Shown here in pieces: positions 35,377 to 46,475 of a stretch of 64,000 nucleotides of DNA. The stretch is from positions 2,565,053 through 2,629,052 of the forward strand of contig NC_051093.1 in assembly GCF_901709675.1 (NCBI RefSeq), in the 5' to 3' direction. Positions within the stretch are counted from its first letter, which is position 1. Each line of letters opens with the position of its first letter. The translations under genes were made by a program, and so were the position numbers. This DNA is from Syngnathus acus (Eukaryota; Chordata; Actinopteri; Syngnathiformes; Syngnathidae). The notes under the pieces were generated by a model that saw only the letters and a list, made by a program, of their open reading frames with translations, was not told where the DNA came from and made no database searches.

Positions 35377-35600
35377 TAGTGCTTCTCAAACCTTTTTATC
35401 ACCTGCAAAAAGCTTTAAGTGCCGCTGTCACAACCAACAACAAAATACACTCGCTCAACACCTACGAGACGTCCCTCAAAATCATTTTTCATATCAACAT
35501 TGAGCACACTTTGAACATGAATGCAGTGCTTCAATGTGGGAAACAAATTATGATTGAACCAAAGATGATTATATTCTGATCAATGGAAGTTCTGAGTCTG
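35377..35600. mobile_element. hAT-type fragment
   Basis: The left end TAGTGCTTCTCAAACC matches the same terminal repeat family as the relic at 17902. It is followed by TTTATCACC and AAGTGCCGCTGTCACAACC, which resemble fish copies that read 'CACCAAGTACCACC' in this place. The right end was not found. Confidence 0.4.
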
Positions 35601-35770
35601 ATGAAATGTGGGGTCCTACAAGGGTCATTCCTTGGACCACTTTTATTCCGTCTGTACATGTTACTCAAATGCTTCAGAACGTCAATGTTGACGATAAATT
35701 AAAATTAAAAACGGCATGAACACAAACTTCAGCTACACCTAAACAAAATGGAGGTAACTTCAACAATAGA
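35601..35770 (+). pseudogene. L2-like LINE reverse-transcriptase relic
   Basis: Frame 35601-35666 reads MKCGVLQGSFLGPLLFRLYM, a decayed version of the conserved GVPQGSVLGPLLF motif of non-LTR reverse transcriptases. About 65 bases later LQLHLNKMEV resembles the LQLN..KTEV motif that follows the catalytic YADD in L2-clade elements. The segment that would contain YADD is missing, and the frame changes between the two parts, so the element is dead and internally deleted. Confidence 0.7.
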
Positions 35771-36460
35771 TGTTCGGCTTTTGTTTTCTGTTTTCACTTT
35801 TAACAAATCAGAATTAGGTCATTTGAAGAAAATGCTCAAACTAGAATGGTAGGTTAAATTATTTGGGATTTATTGCATGCTAATTCAATAACACAATCTG
35901 AGAAATGAACTGAAAAATCCGCTAAATTTGAACAGTTTGCCCATGAAGCATTTACTTGTACATTATTCCCTCACACTGAGACATCTCTCTTAAGATTGTT
36001 AAACTTAGTACACCTAGACACACACGCGCTCCCAGCATGTACAAAAAAAATAAAAAGACTGGTGCTCGGGCTTGAACACGCTGCCGCCGAGCACGCAGCT
36101 GCGTATGGCAACTTCCATTCGAATTAAACGGGAACAGAAGAGTCCATTAAAGTCATTTACATACATGGCGGGTGCGCGGCGGGGGTGCGCACGCGCTGCA
36201 CACATTAGCACTTGAAAGCGCACATCCCGCTGCAGCGCGGCTATATGGAACCATGTATTATTTATCAGACGCACATCAAAAAAGGAGAGTTTGCGTGACG
36301 ACGGACGCTGGAAGCAGGAAGTCTGACAACTTTGCCAAGAATCCTCCCCAGTGACCACGTTGCCGCCCCGCCCCGCCCCGCTTAAGACGTGCAAAAACAA
36401 CAAATTGCCCGTTTCAGAAACACCATCGACACTTTTGCGGGTCGTCGTGAGCATGCCAAA

Positions 36461-36474
36461 GCAGCAGGGGGCGC
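36461..36474 (+). promoter_or_regulatory. CTCF-like motif
   Basis: GCAGCAGGGGGCGC agrees with the CTCF core CCASYAGRKGGCGS at 13 of 14 positions. Binding is not demonstrated. Confidence 0.35.
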
Positions 36475-36867
36475 TATGGATTTTAGTGAGGAATGCAAGT
36501 GATGAAGTGGTGCTTGGATGAGTGAAAATACATCTTTGTGGAAATACGTACGTACATGAGAAACCAAAATAGGTTAATTTTATCCAGACTAAAGCAGAGC
36601 TCGAAACACCTGCAAACGATCTTGAAATGTTGGAGGAAAAAAATGCATAACGTCTTCTTTAACATTCCAAACGAGAGCCAGAGAGAAAATGTGAAAGCAA
36701 AACGCTTGTGGGGGGATAGGAGATGAAGACGTTGCCTCTTCATCCTCGCCTCCCGAGAGCGAGCGCTCGGGAGCTGCGGGAGTCGGCGTGTCAGTCGGAA
36801 AGCGAGACGTGATATTCCCCCGCGAGGCGTTCGGGTCGCACTCCCTGCTGTGTGCTTCCAAGTGAGC

Positions 36868-36894
36868 GTGTGTGAGTGTGTGTGTGTGTGTGTG
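36868..36894. repeat. (GT)n microsatellite
   Basis: About 12 GT units with one interruption lie on the plus strand. Confidence 0.9.
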
Positions 36895-38965
36895 ATGAGG
36901 TTTTGTCCCCACGGATTCCTGCGGACATTTTGGGTGTTTGATAAATCCCAAATTCTTAATCGTGCTCTGACCTTGATGAAACAAGCCGGCGTCGTTTATC
37001 AATTAGGTGGGCACCGAAAGGGGGACGACGGGGGGAGGAAGAGCCTCTGAGGACGAGAGGATACCCCCCCCCCGCCCCGCTGTCTTTTTTTTCCTCCGCG
37101 TTCCAGAACATTTTATTCCATCTCTTAGAAAATAATCTTGACTCACATTGCAGACAGTTGCTCCGTAATATGCAAGTGTACGTTATTTTGCAGATTTTTT
37201 TAGCTTTCATTTTTTTTTATGGAAAACTAATTTAAAGTTGTGCGCCGGAGTTGTGTACCAGGTTGGGCCACAACATGCCAAGCTCTAGTGGCATGATTAA
37301 GAGAAAGAAGAAGCGGTAGAGAAGGTCACATACAAGACTAGTTGACTGTTTCCGGGCACCTTTTTTTTCTGGTTCTACTAATGAGAACTTCATCTGTCAA
37401 TTTTCATGTCGTTGAGTGGAGTCAGGTTTGGAAGCTGGATTTTCAAATCATTCAAAGAAACCTTGAAAATGTCCTAAAATGGCCGCTTCAAAGCAAAACG
37501 TCAAACGTCTGGTGGAGGTGCATGACTCTAAATTCAGACTACAAATGGATAATTGGTTAAAAATACACGAATGATGGCCTGCCCGGTGCTATAACGGGGC
37601 GATGACGTGGGAGGAAGAGGATGTGAGGACAAAGGTGGATTTTCCCATGTTTCCCCCCAGTGATTCCGTATAGAAAATAATCCTTCTCGTGCGCCGCTTG
37701 CCAAGTCAAACATTCCAAAGGGAGCGTAAACAAGCGTCTGACCGCTAATCTGCGCGTGGGCGTCGCGTGTTTTGCTGTTCGGCGCCGCAACCCGAGAGAA
37801 TGCGGTCTCCGCGACGGGCTGTTGCGGCGGGGGATTTGTTGCCGGGCGGAAGAGATTTACTGACGGCCTATTGTCAGCCGGGCGGGGATCTTAAAGGCGT
37901 TTGTTCGTGTTTTACACGGTGCGTTGCGATCTTAAAAAGCTGCCGCCGAGCGGGAGGCGATACGCCATACGAAACCCGCGCTAGCCAAAAAAAAAGCTCG
38001 CTGGATCTTAGCCTTGTGTGAAAACATGAAGGCAAATATTAAAAGGGCAAATCAACTGTCAAGTCAACGTAGATTCGTAAACAGGAAGTAAATGTTTTTC
38101 TGGATGATGTCATTAATATTTGGCGAAAGCGTTTTGCTCCTTAAGCAGGCCGACACCGACGCCGCAAACACCAGGCCGCAGATTGACTTGGCCGTCAGCG
38201 ACCGCTCGTGAGCGACCGCTCATGTGTGAACGGCGCCCACCCCCTCCATTGTGAGCGTGGGGGAAGGGGGGCTCACTACGCACTGCCACCCAAGTCCCTG
38301 CAGCATTTCACAGTCTGTTTAACTTCAGAAATCACCATGTCCCACTTTTGCAACCCCGACGCCGTTTGCTGATCTCGTCCGGTCTTTCTCGCGGGCCTGC
38401 TCCGGCTAACAACTTTGCTGGCAAAAAGTAAAAGTATTCAAGTATTTGGGTAAAAGGTAAAATGGAGGGGAGGGGCAGTGGTGTGTGAAGTGCTACTGGC
38501 TGGTCCCACTTTGGGAATCGGATCAAGCGTTTCATTCCGCCGACGTGAAGCTAATCTTTGATCTGTGGTGCTCCGGCGCGGGCCCGATTATTTACGGCGC
38601 CGTTTCAAAAGGTTCTGCTGATCTCACTCGGGTCTTATCGTTGCGCGCCGACAAGAAAAAGTGACTTTGGGAGCACCCACAGCCAAAAAGATCCGCAGAT
38701 TAGATGCCGTCCGAGTCGGAGGTGGACCGGCCCGAAGGATTTGAGGAGTCAGGAAAGCCGCGGCGCCCCCCAGCCCCCCCTCCACTGCTTGGTACCGCAA
38801 ATGTGACTGGCCTCAAAGTGCTGACTGGCTCACAGTCCATTGAGTTTGTGCTCCTTATCAAATTACAGCCACCTCAATAACCCGCGAGCTGCAGCACGCC
38901 GCCAGAAATGAGGTTTTCTTCATAGCCGCCATGCTGCTTCTTTCTTTCTACTCTCGCATTTTTCT

Positions 38966-39029
38966 CATCCATCCATCCATCCATCCATCCATCCATCCAT
39001 CCATCCATCCATCCATCCATCCATCCATC
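38966..39029. repeat. (ATCC)n microsatellite
   Basis: About 15 perfect ATCC units on the plus strand, (TGGA)n on the minus strand. It is the tail of the adjacent SINE-type repeat. Confidence 0.95.
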
Positions 39030-39346
39030 ATCTGTACCGCTTCCCGGGCATGCTGGAGCCTATCCCAGCAGTCATCGGGCAGTAGGCGGGGGACACCATG
39101 AACCGGTTGCCAGCCAATTGTAGGGCACACAGAGACGAACAACCATTCGCACTCAAACCTAGGGGCATATTTGGAGTGCTCAATCGGCCTACCCAGCATG
39201 TTTTTGGGATGTGGGAGGAAACCAGAGTGCCCGGAAAAAAACCCACATGGGCACGGGGAGAACATGCAAACTCCACACAGGGAGGGCCGGAGGTGTAGAA
39301 CCTGCACCCTCCTAACTGTGTGATGGTCATGCTAACCAGTGCGCCT

Positions 39347-39379
<33 letters not shown>
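39030..39379 (-). mobile_element. tRNA-like SINE-type repeat with (TGGA)n tail
   Basis: On the minus strand the element runs from a poly(T) head (39379-39348) through GGCGCACTGGTTAGCATG (A-box-like) and GGTTCTACACC (degraded B-box-like) into GTTTGCATGTTCTCCCCGTG, GGTTTCCTCCCACATCCC and CTGGGATAGGCTCCAGCATG, and ends in (TGGA)n. This order is that of a very abundant teleost dispersed repeat. The long poly(A/T) at the head is unusual. The copy encodes nothing. Confidence 0.75.
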
Positions 39380-39381
<2 letters not shown>

Positions 39382-39676
39382 AACAAGGAAGGGTATGCGG
39401 ATGCGAATGTTTTGTAATTTGGAGCACCGGAAAGGCCGGAGGAAAGGGGGGGGGGGTTGTTGAACAACGAATTTGCTAGCTCCCGACATAGTAAGAAAGT
39501 CACAAAACGTCCAGATGGCCATCGCCTTCTGGGAGTGTTGACATTTTTTTTTCTTTAACTTCCAGTCCAACAACTGCTCAGCCACCTGAGTCCACCTGGA
39601 CCCGAGTCCTGAGCCGCTGTCATCTTCCTTTGCCACGGAAAATCACACCGCCCTCTTTCCCCAGTCACCTGCAACC

Positions 39677-39709
39677 CCCCCCCCCCCCCCACACACACAC
39701 ACACACACT
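39677..39709. repeat. poly(C) plus (CA)n
   Basis: A C run of about 14 bases is followed directly by about nine CA units. Confidence 0.9.
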
Positions 39710-41018
39710 TCGCCACAACCCCCTCGTCACACTTTGAGGCGTCCACACCGGGTCATCCGTCTCATTTTGCCGGCGTTATTACAGAGTCCGAACGAGAAGG
39801 CTCATCGCGAGTCATCCGGCCAGACAGCTGATGGATGTCACCTCGCCTTCCCGGCAGACGAGCGCCGACCGAGGCTCCCGAGTAAATAAGACCCCCCCCA
39901 CCTCCACATACAAGTAATCCATCTCCTCCCGGAAGGTGAGTTTACCTCCCTTTTGACGACTAATTGATTCATTTTCAAGCTCACTGTTGAGTCCCGGGAT
40001 ACGCGACTGGGTGAACCAACTTCAAGTCAATAACGCAGAATTGTTGACAGTAACAAAACATTTTTCACTCAAGATTGCCATAAAAATTAAAACCTAAAAA
40101 CATTGGAATTTTGCTGATAGTTAGCATTGGCAAACATCATATTAGCATGACGAACAAACCGTCATCTGTTTAAAGCAAATTTGAAAACTTAAATTAGCAC
40201 TCAGGTCATTAGCTACCTTTTAGCAATGTTAGCATTTAACCCCAGGATAGGTTTAAAACTAAATAAAGCCCACCCTCCAATTCCTCCTGCTGTGACTTTG
40301 CACCCTTTGACAAGAAAGTGATTCATTTCTGTGCTTGTAATTGCATCGCTGTTAATGCATGCAAATGGCGGCTCATGATGCGTTTATGGGAATTTGTGCA
40401 ACCACTCCCCCCACTGTCCCCCCACCTCCACTATCGCACCTAGCGTGAATTAACATCAATATTTATCTTACTTCTATTACTCAATTCTTGCTTCATTCAG
40501 ATGCTAATTGCTGCTATTAGTTTGAAATGTGCAAAATGAGGGGTGGGGGTGAGTAGTTCTGGAATGTGTGGCGTGTCGCCCCGGTGCCCACACAGGGCAC
40601 GGCGAATGGGGGGGGGGGGAATAATGTAATAGAAGCAAGGCTGTCAACACGAGTGCGAAAAACAAAACAATACGGCCGTTGATCGTAAAAATAAAAATAA
40701 CGTAAAACTATTTCTGTAAATTTCTATTTCTATTAAAAGGACTAGCAAATCTACTCAAATAAATATTTAGTTGATTTTAAATATATTGAACTGATTGCAC
40801 TGCAAAAGGTTTAAACCACAAAGTAAACAAACATTCTATTAGGAATCAATTCACTTAGTTTAACATCGAATTGAATCACATCCATTTAAAAGTGTCAATA
40901 ATTTCAGATATTTTCTCAAGGAAGTAACCAAAGTGTTGTCACAGGACACTTGGCCCGTCAATCAAAGCTCAAACTGCCTCTGAATGACACGATCGCATTC
41001 ATTTCTTTGTGAGAGTGT

Positions 41019-41175
41019 TTGTGTGTGTTTATTAATTAGCGGACGTTAATCAGTGTGCCGTAATTAGCGGGAACGTGTGTTAATTAATGAACGATGTGTG
41101 TTCATTAAAGCGTGTGTACTAAATGTGTGTGAGCGTGCGGTAATTAACGAAAAGTGTGTGACAGCGTGTGTGCAG
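41019..41175. repeat. degenerate GTGTG plus ATTA-type tandem repeat
   Basis: About nine blocks begin with GTGTG and alternate with TTAATTAGCGG-, TAATTAGCGGGAAC-, TTAATTAATGAACG- and TAATTAACG-type sequence. Unit length varies from 10 to 32 bases. Confidence 0.55.
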
Positions 41176-42999
41176 GTGTGCTCTCGTCCATGTTGAAATG
41201 TTGACGTGTTTTTAAAGGCTCAGTTTGTGGAGAAATGTGCATTTCCCTCTTTTCCCGCATTCCACGCTCGTACAAAGCATTCACATCAGCTTACGCGACT
41301 AAAATGAAAGCAAATTGAAAAATAAATTGAAGCAGTTTTACGACAAGTTTAGATGTGGTATTGAGCTAATCGGAATGGCCCGACCACTAATGAAAGCTAT
41401 TTGGAAAAAAAAGGTAGCGGAGTCATTGGTGTGGTTTAAGTGAGGCCGTTGCCGCTACCCGCCAAGCACCAGGGCGAGCTCTTGAAGGACGACGACGCGG
41501 CTTTCGCAGCATAATCTTCACAGCTGCGCCGCCCAAGCAATAATTGGTCTCACGCTGTTCACGCCACGCGTTAGCAACGTTAGCCCGACATTACGCTAAA
41601 TACAAAACCTCAGGACGCATCGTAGCAAAAAAAAAAAAGCGAGGGAAGGGGGGAAAGGTTTGACTGTGTTGTAGTTGCGGTGTCACCAATCCCGCCCGCG
41701 GCCCGCGAAGGCCATTGGAGCGTGGCGAGGAAGAGGAGGATGAGGAAGACGAGGACGTCCCCTGAGCCGTGTGAAATGAGCCGTAGGAGGGAAACAAATA
41801 AAAGGAAAAGCTGCAAGCGGCCAATGACAGGCCCTCCGCGTCACCTTTTTCATGGCCAATCATCAAACTTTGACGACTAGAAAGAAAAACTTTCAGAATT
41901 TTGTCGAGGTCGCCGGCTTCCATTGCAGCTCAATTCGCCAGTGCTAATTAGCCAACGTTTTCGCGCTGGAATGCGCTTCAAAACAAAATGGCTGACTTCC
42001 TGTTCAATTTTGGGCATGGCTCCCTGAGACTGATCTACTTTTTTTTTCTCTTAGGTGTCGACAATCCGATGACAAGACGCATTTTGCTGTCCGAAAAATT
42101 CATTAAAGACGTGGGATAAACAAAGCTGCGCTTTGGCGCTAATTGCCGCACGATGTGCACCGGTTTAGCAGGCGTGCTAATTAAAACCTGCGCCATGTGG
42201 AGGGGGGGGGGGCGTCATTATGGGCGGAGGTGAGGACATTTGCACGAGTGGAAGTGTATTAGCGCGGCGCATGCTAATTGAGACGACGGCAGGCAGTTGG
42301 TGCGGCGCTCCGGGGGGCTCGCACGGCGCTGAGATGTTTAGCATTATCGGCTAAGTGGAGATATGCACGCGTCGATGCGCCGAGTTGAGTCGCAACGCCG
42401 ACGGAATGCAAAGCGTTCGGGACTCAATTCACATCACATGTCTTCAAAGACTGCATGGCTTCTATTGGCCAGCGTATATATTTTCAATGAAACTAAGCTC
42501 CCGCCAGGCGCTGTTTTCGTTTTATAAAAATTCAAAATGTAAGAAAAGATTAGATATCCCATTTCAAGTCATAGAATGTAAAAATAAGAAAATATATCAT
42601 GCATTGTTTTAATGAGAATTATCGATGAATCCAAACGTCATCATTGAGGTTAAATCTTACATGATAGACTATTACATTTTTTAGGCATTAAAAAAGGTTA
42701 ATCACGTAAATGTAAAAAAAAAAGACAATTCTTATTGGATTTCTCAATTCAATTTGTAAATTTTTATGTTGCAAGAAATACTTTTGGAATATTTCTGGGT
42801 TTTCTTTTTTAAATTAAAAAATGGTAAAACTTTTATTTTTTTGCCACTGAAAGTCCGAGCTCCCACTTTGTTTTCCTGAGTATGTTGAGCTGCTTAGCAT
42901 GACAACCTACAGCACGGAATTGGGTGCAGCATGTTTCCGAAACTCAACCTCATGTGCGCGGCCCTTTTTCTTTTGGGAGCTTCGACACCTCCTATCCTA

Positions 43000-43026
43000 A
43001 ACACACACACACACACACACACACAC
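43000..43026. repeat. (CA)n microsatellite
   Basis: About 13 CA units on the plus strand. Confidence 0.9.
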
Positions 43027-44284
43027 AAATGTGTTTGTGGCATTGTCGCGCACAGGCAACAAATGTAATTCTGTTCAATTTGTAAAGGTCTACGATGTAA
43101 GACGGTGGCGGCGGAGGTGGCGGTAGCCTTCAGGGTGGGGGTGGAGGGGGGGTTGGTAGAAAAAGGAACTCCAGTCGCTTGCTCACACAGCAAATGAAAT
43201 TTCCAAATCCAAACGACTTAGCTGTGATTTACAATTCTCCCTCCGGGGCGGCGACAAGCGAGAAAACATTTCAATCAGGCGCGCCGCCACAGCCGAAGCC
43301 TCAGCCCTATTTTTTTTTTTTTTAGCTCCGTGAAACAGCTGTTTAAGAGGCCAAACCTAGTCGACCTGGACAAAAAACCCGCAAAGACAGTGGCGTGATT
43401 GGGTACAAGCTTTTCAAACAAGATTAAATGTGGGAGAAAACAAGTGGAAAAGCGCTTTCCTGTTTGGATACTGTTTTTAAAAACGAAAAAATTGTGATGA
43501 TTCTTCGAAAGCCCTCCTCAAAATAGCTTTGCTTTCATTGGACATGCTAACTTTTTGCATACGATGCACTTCATTGTAACAAAATCATTTAGCTAGGTGC
43601 TAGCTTAGCTTTTAAAGATAACGTGACACACCGTTGAACTGCTATTTGCGGAGACGGGAGTGAAGTGCGGGGAGCTGGGGGCTTGATTTGAAACATGGGC
43701 CTTTTGTTCAATAAGTAAAGTGTGCCACGTCTCGGCCGAGAATTGGACTCTCTGGCAGTAGATTGAAACAGAATCAGCTGCAATGCGTTAACCCTTTTCC
43801 CAGCGGGATCCCGCGACGGGCTCGCTGGGGGGTGGAGGGGCGTTAGCGAGTCCTATTTGGAGGGCCGACGAGGCTCGGGCTCATTCCTCAAACTCATCTC
43901 CAGCGCAGCCGGGCGGCGCTAACGAGAACCCGCGTAGCGACAAAAAGCCATTAGGCCTCCCCCGGATGCCGCCACCATTTACAGCTGTCAATAGCGCGGC
44001 TCCGTCTGTCGTAATTGCCCCCCAGGAAAGAAGGGACGGCGTGCTTAGCGGGGCCTCGCGAGACCGCCGGCCCCTTCACTATCCAAAGTCGTTTCGGTTC
44101 TCCGCTGGGGGTGCGGGATCAAGGCCAGCGTTGTGTCTTGCTTCTAACCATCAGGAAAAAATAAGAGGGAAGCGTTAGAAGCGGGGAGGAAAATTCCAGA
44201 AGGGACGAACGACAGACTATTCCTCAATTTAAAAAAGGACGTTACATTCCAAGTTGTGGTTTGTTCAAGAACCAAAACTTAGGC

Positions 44285-44345
44285 TTTGGAGATTCCGGAA
44301 GTTACGGATTCCAGACGTTAGGAATTCCGGACGTTATGGATTATG
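44285..44345. repeat. 16-bp minisatellite, about four units
   Basis: Units of the form GGATTCCGGACGTTAT recur with one to three changes each, including GAGATTCCGGAAGTTA, GGATTCCAGACGTTAG and GAATTCCGGACGTTAT. Confidence 0.7.
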
Positions 44346-45267
44346 GTGGCGGTAAACATGAAGCGCTGCTTCAAGGAATACGTAACCCCCCCTCCCTCCA
44401 CTTGCCACCGAGAGAGAATAGCTTTACGAGCACCGCCATATGCGGGCCCCGCGCCGGCTAAACGGCCAACGCCATAGACGCCATCTTTTTACGGCCCTGC
44501 AGACGGCGACTAACTAGCATCTGCGCAACCCCCACGCTGCCCCGCCGCCGCTTGGGTCGTAAAATTATGCCCACGTTGCAAATCCTGCAAGTGGCTCACC
44601 GTGGCAGAATCCAGCGCATCGGTAATTTGTAACACACCCCACCAAACATCTGGTAACCGGCATTAGCTACCTTGAAGACATTTCTCGGCCCACCATTTTG
44701 TGTCGATACCTTTCACACAGTCAGCTACATTTATGCTAATCATGTGATCATGCCCAATGTGGCTACACTCAGCGTAATAATAAGAGCAAAAAGAAGCGAC
44801 TTGACACAAGGCGTCATTAGGAATACAAACAAAGTGCCACGCAGATAACGACACCCGCCTCCCCGCTTGTACTGTACGTTCTCCACGCCGTCGCATCGCG
44901 CAAGTGAGGGAGGAAGGGAGGGAATGAGGGAGCGGGAGACGCTGGGGGGCTCGCAGCAGACGGCATCCCAGGAATGAAAAAAGGCGAGCGTGGGGAGCGG
45001 TCGGGGAACGCCGAGTGTGACTCACAGGGATGTTTCCCGTTTTGCGGCGCAGCAAGAATTCTCTGCCAAAAGGAGAGGAAGAAAAAAAACTGCCAGACGC
45101 CGCCGGAGACGATGACGCATAGGAAGTTGCGGCTTGCTTTCTTTGAAAAGGAAAGAAGGAAGGAAGTAAGGATGAGGTAAGCAACTTCCTTGCTTCCTTC
45201 AATGTTCTGATTTCATCAACGGAGAAACCTCAAGTGTGGTGGCGAGGCGGGAAATTCCCCACTACGC

Positions 45268-45975
45268 TACGCCACCCTTCCGAATCTCCTTCTTATGCAA
45301 AGTTATCAGGTAGGTTGGAAGGAGAATTCCAAATGAGGAAGCAGCAGCCGACCAGATTCGCAAAGCAGGAGGAATAACGCAAAGCGTCCTCAAGACAACA
45401 CCCAACTCCTCGTTATGCCACCTGTGGGAGTCTTCAAGTTAGGAAAAAAAGAAACGAGTACATGGAAAACTCAAAACAAAATTGAACAGTCTACAAAGCA
45501 ACAAATAAAATGCACCAAACATCTCGTGATGCCACCTTTGGGAAGCTCCAGGGAATGCAAAACACAAATCTTGGATGGAAAACACCAATGGTAGAGTTGA
45601 ACAGGGAGAAATTCTCATTACCAATCAAACATAGCAAACTCCTCGTTAGGGAATCTCCAGCGTATGCAAAACTAAATTAATCTTGACAAAGGAGAATTCC
45701 AAAATGACGTAGTAGCAATATCCACCCACCAATGAAACACACCCAAACTCCTTGTTATGCCACCTTGAGGAATCTCCAGGTCGTGCAAAGGTCAAAGATT
45801 AGCCAAGAAGTGAAAGTGGGCTCGAGGGCCGTAACTCAGGAGTTGGAGTTTCGGAGTCTCACACCAAATTCAACGACAAGAAGGCAACTTAATTATGCAA
45901 CCTTCGACTGAGAATTCCAAATGCCCAAGCAGCAACGCACCAAATACCTTCACATGCCACCTTTCAGAATCTCTA
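45268..45975. repeat. decayed ~114-bp tandem repeat
   Basis: The block ATGCCACCTT...GAATCTCCAG...TATGCAAA recurs near 45268, 45415, 45529, 45646, 45757, 45895 (partial) and 45953 (partial). Spacings are 147, 114, 117, 111, 138 and 58. Between blocks, GGAGAATTCCAAATG...AAGCAGCA and ACCAA..AAACTCCTCGTT also recur. Units have diverged and carry indels. Confidence 0.65.
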
Positions 45976-46385
45976 GCATACAAAACTAACAGAATAAGTA
46001 TGAAACTAATACACAAAATCAAATGTGAATATTTTTTTGGCCCTAGGACGTGAATAAAAGAATTTGGCTGCGTGAAAGCCGTTTTGATTGACCGTCGCGC
46101 CTCCGACGGGATCAGGCGAGAGCCCAGGCGGGAGTTTTATCACCGCTGCGCTGCGGCGTCCACTTGTAATTTAGCACAAGTGACGGGACCCCCGCTCGTA
46201 AATCCCTTGGAGGAGGCGGGTCGCCCGAGGTAACACCGTCGCTGAAAAAAAGAAAAAAAAAAACGACCTGGCAAGTTGGGGGAAAGTCGCCCGGTCAAGA
46301 TAGATAAGACCTGATGAGTCTCGCTGTTCGGCAGCGCGGTTACGCGTCAGGACGGGACACTGGCGGAAGCTGAGCGGAGTCTTAC

Positions 46386-46475
46386 CTCGGGCAGGTAGAG
46401 GAAGGCGGGGGGACACTGGAGCGAGTGCGGTAGCATCCCGGCGCCGGAGAGCAGCAGACAGCCGGAGTTGGCCAT
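46386..46475 (-). CDS. rbfox3: rbfox3 alternative first coding exon
   Basis: The 30 codons read MANSGCLLLSGAGMLPHSLQ and CPPAFLYLPE and end GAG|GTAAGA. The exon ends in phase 0 and joins exon A to give ...LYLPE|GNQEA. RBFOX1 has a brain isoform whose first exon is the same length and style (MLASQGVLLHPYGVPM..., ending before GNQEA), so position, size, phase and the hydrophobic/Pro-rich character all agree, although residues are diverged. A second in-frame ATG lies 12 codons upstream (46509-46511), directly after an in-frame TAA, adding MRKASRYPTLSS; its context (T at -3, C at +4) is weak. The exon lies at the edge of CpG-rich DNA. No transcript evidence is available, so this exon is less certain than the others. 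Confidence 0.65.

Larger units (their letters stand above)
21366..46385 (-). other. 25-kb intron between first coding exon and exon A
   Basis: The donor is GTAAGA at 46385 and the acceptor CAG ends at 21366. It holds an (ATAA)n tract, an old ~310-bp duplication (24448-24985), a DR1 motif (29380-29392), a Tc1-like fragment (32130-32335), a polypurine tract (33398-33811), hAT and LINE relics (35377-35770), a CTCF-like motif (36461-36474), a SINE with (ATCC)n (38966-39379), a GTGTG/ATTA-rich repeat (41019-41175), a 16-bp minisatellite (44285-44345) and a decayed ~114-bp tandem repeat (45268-45975). A large first intron is typical of RBFOX genes. Unseen noncoding exons or enhancers are possible. 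Confidence 0.65.
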
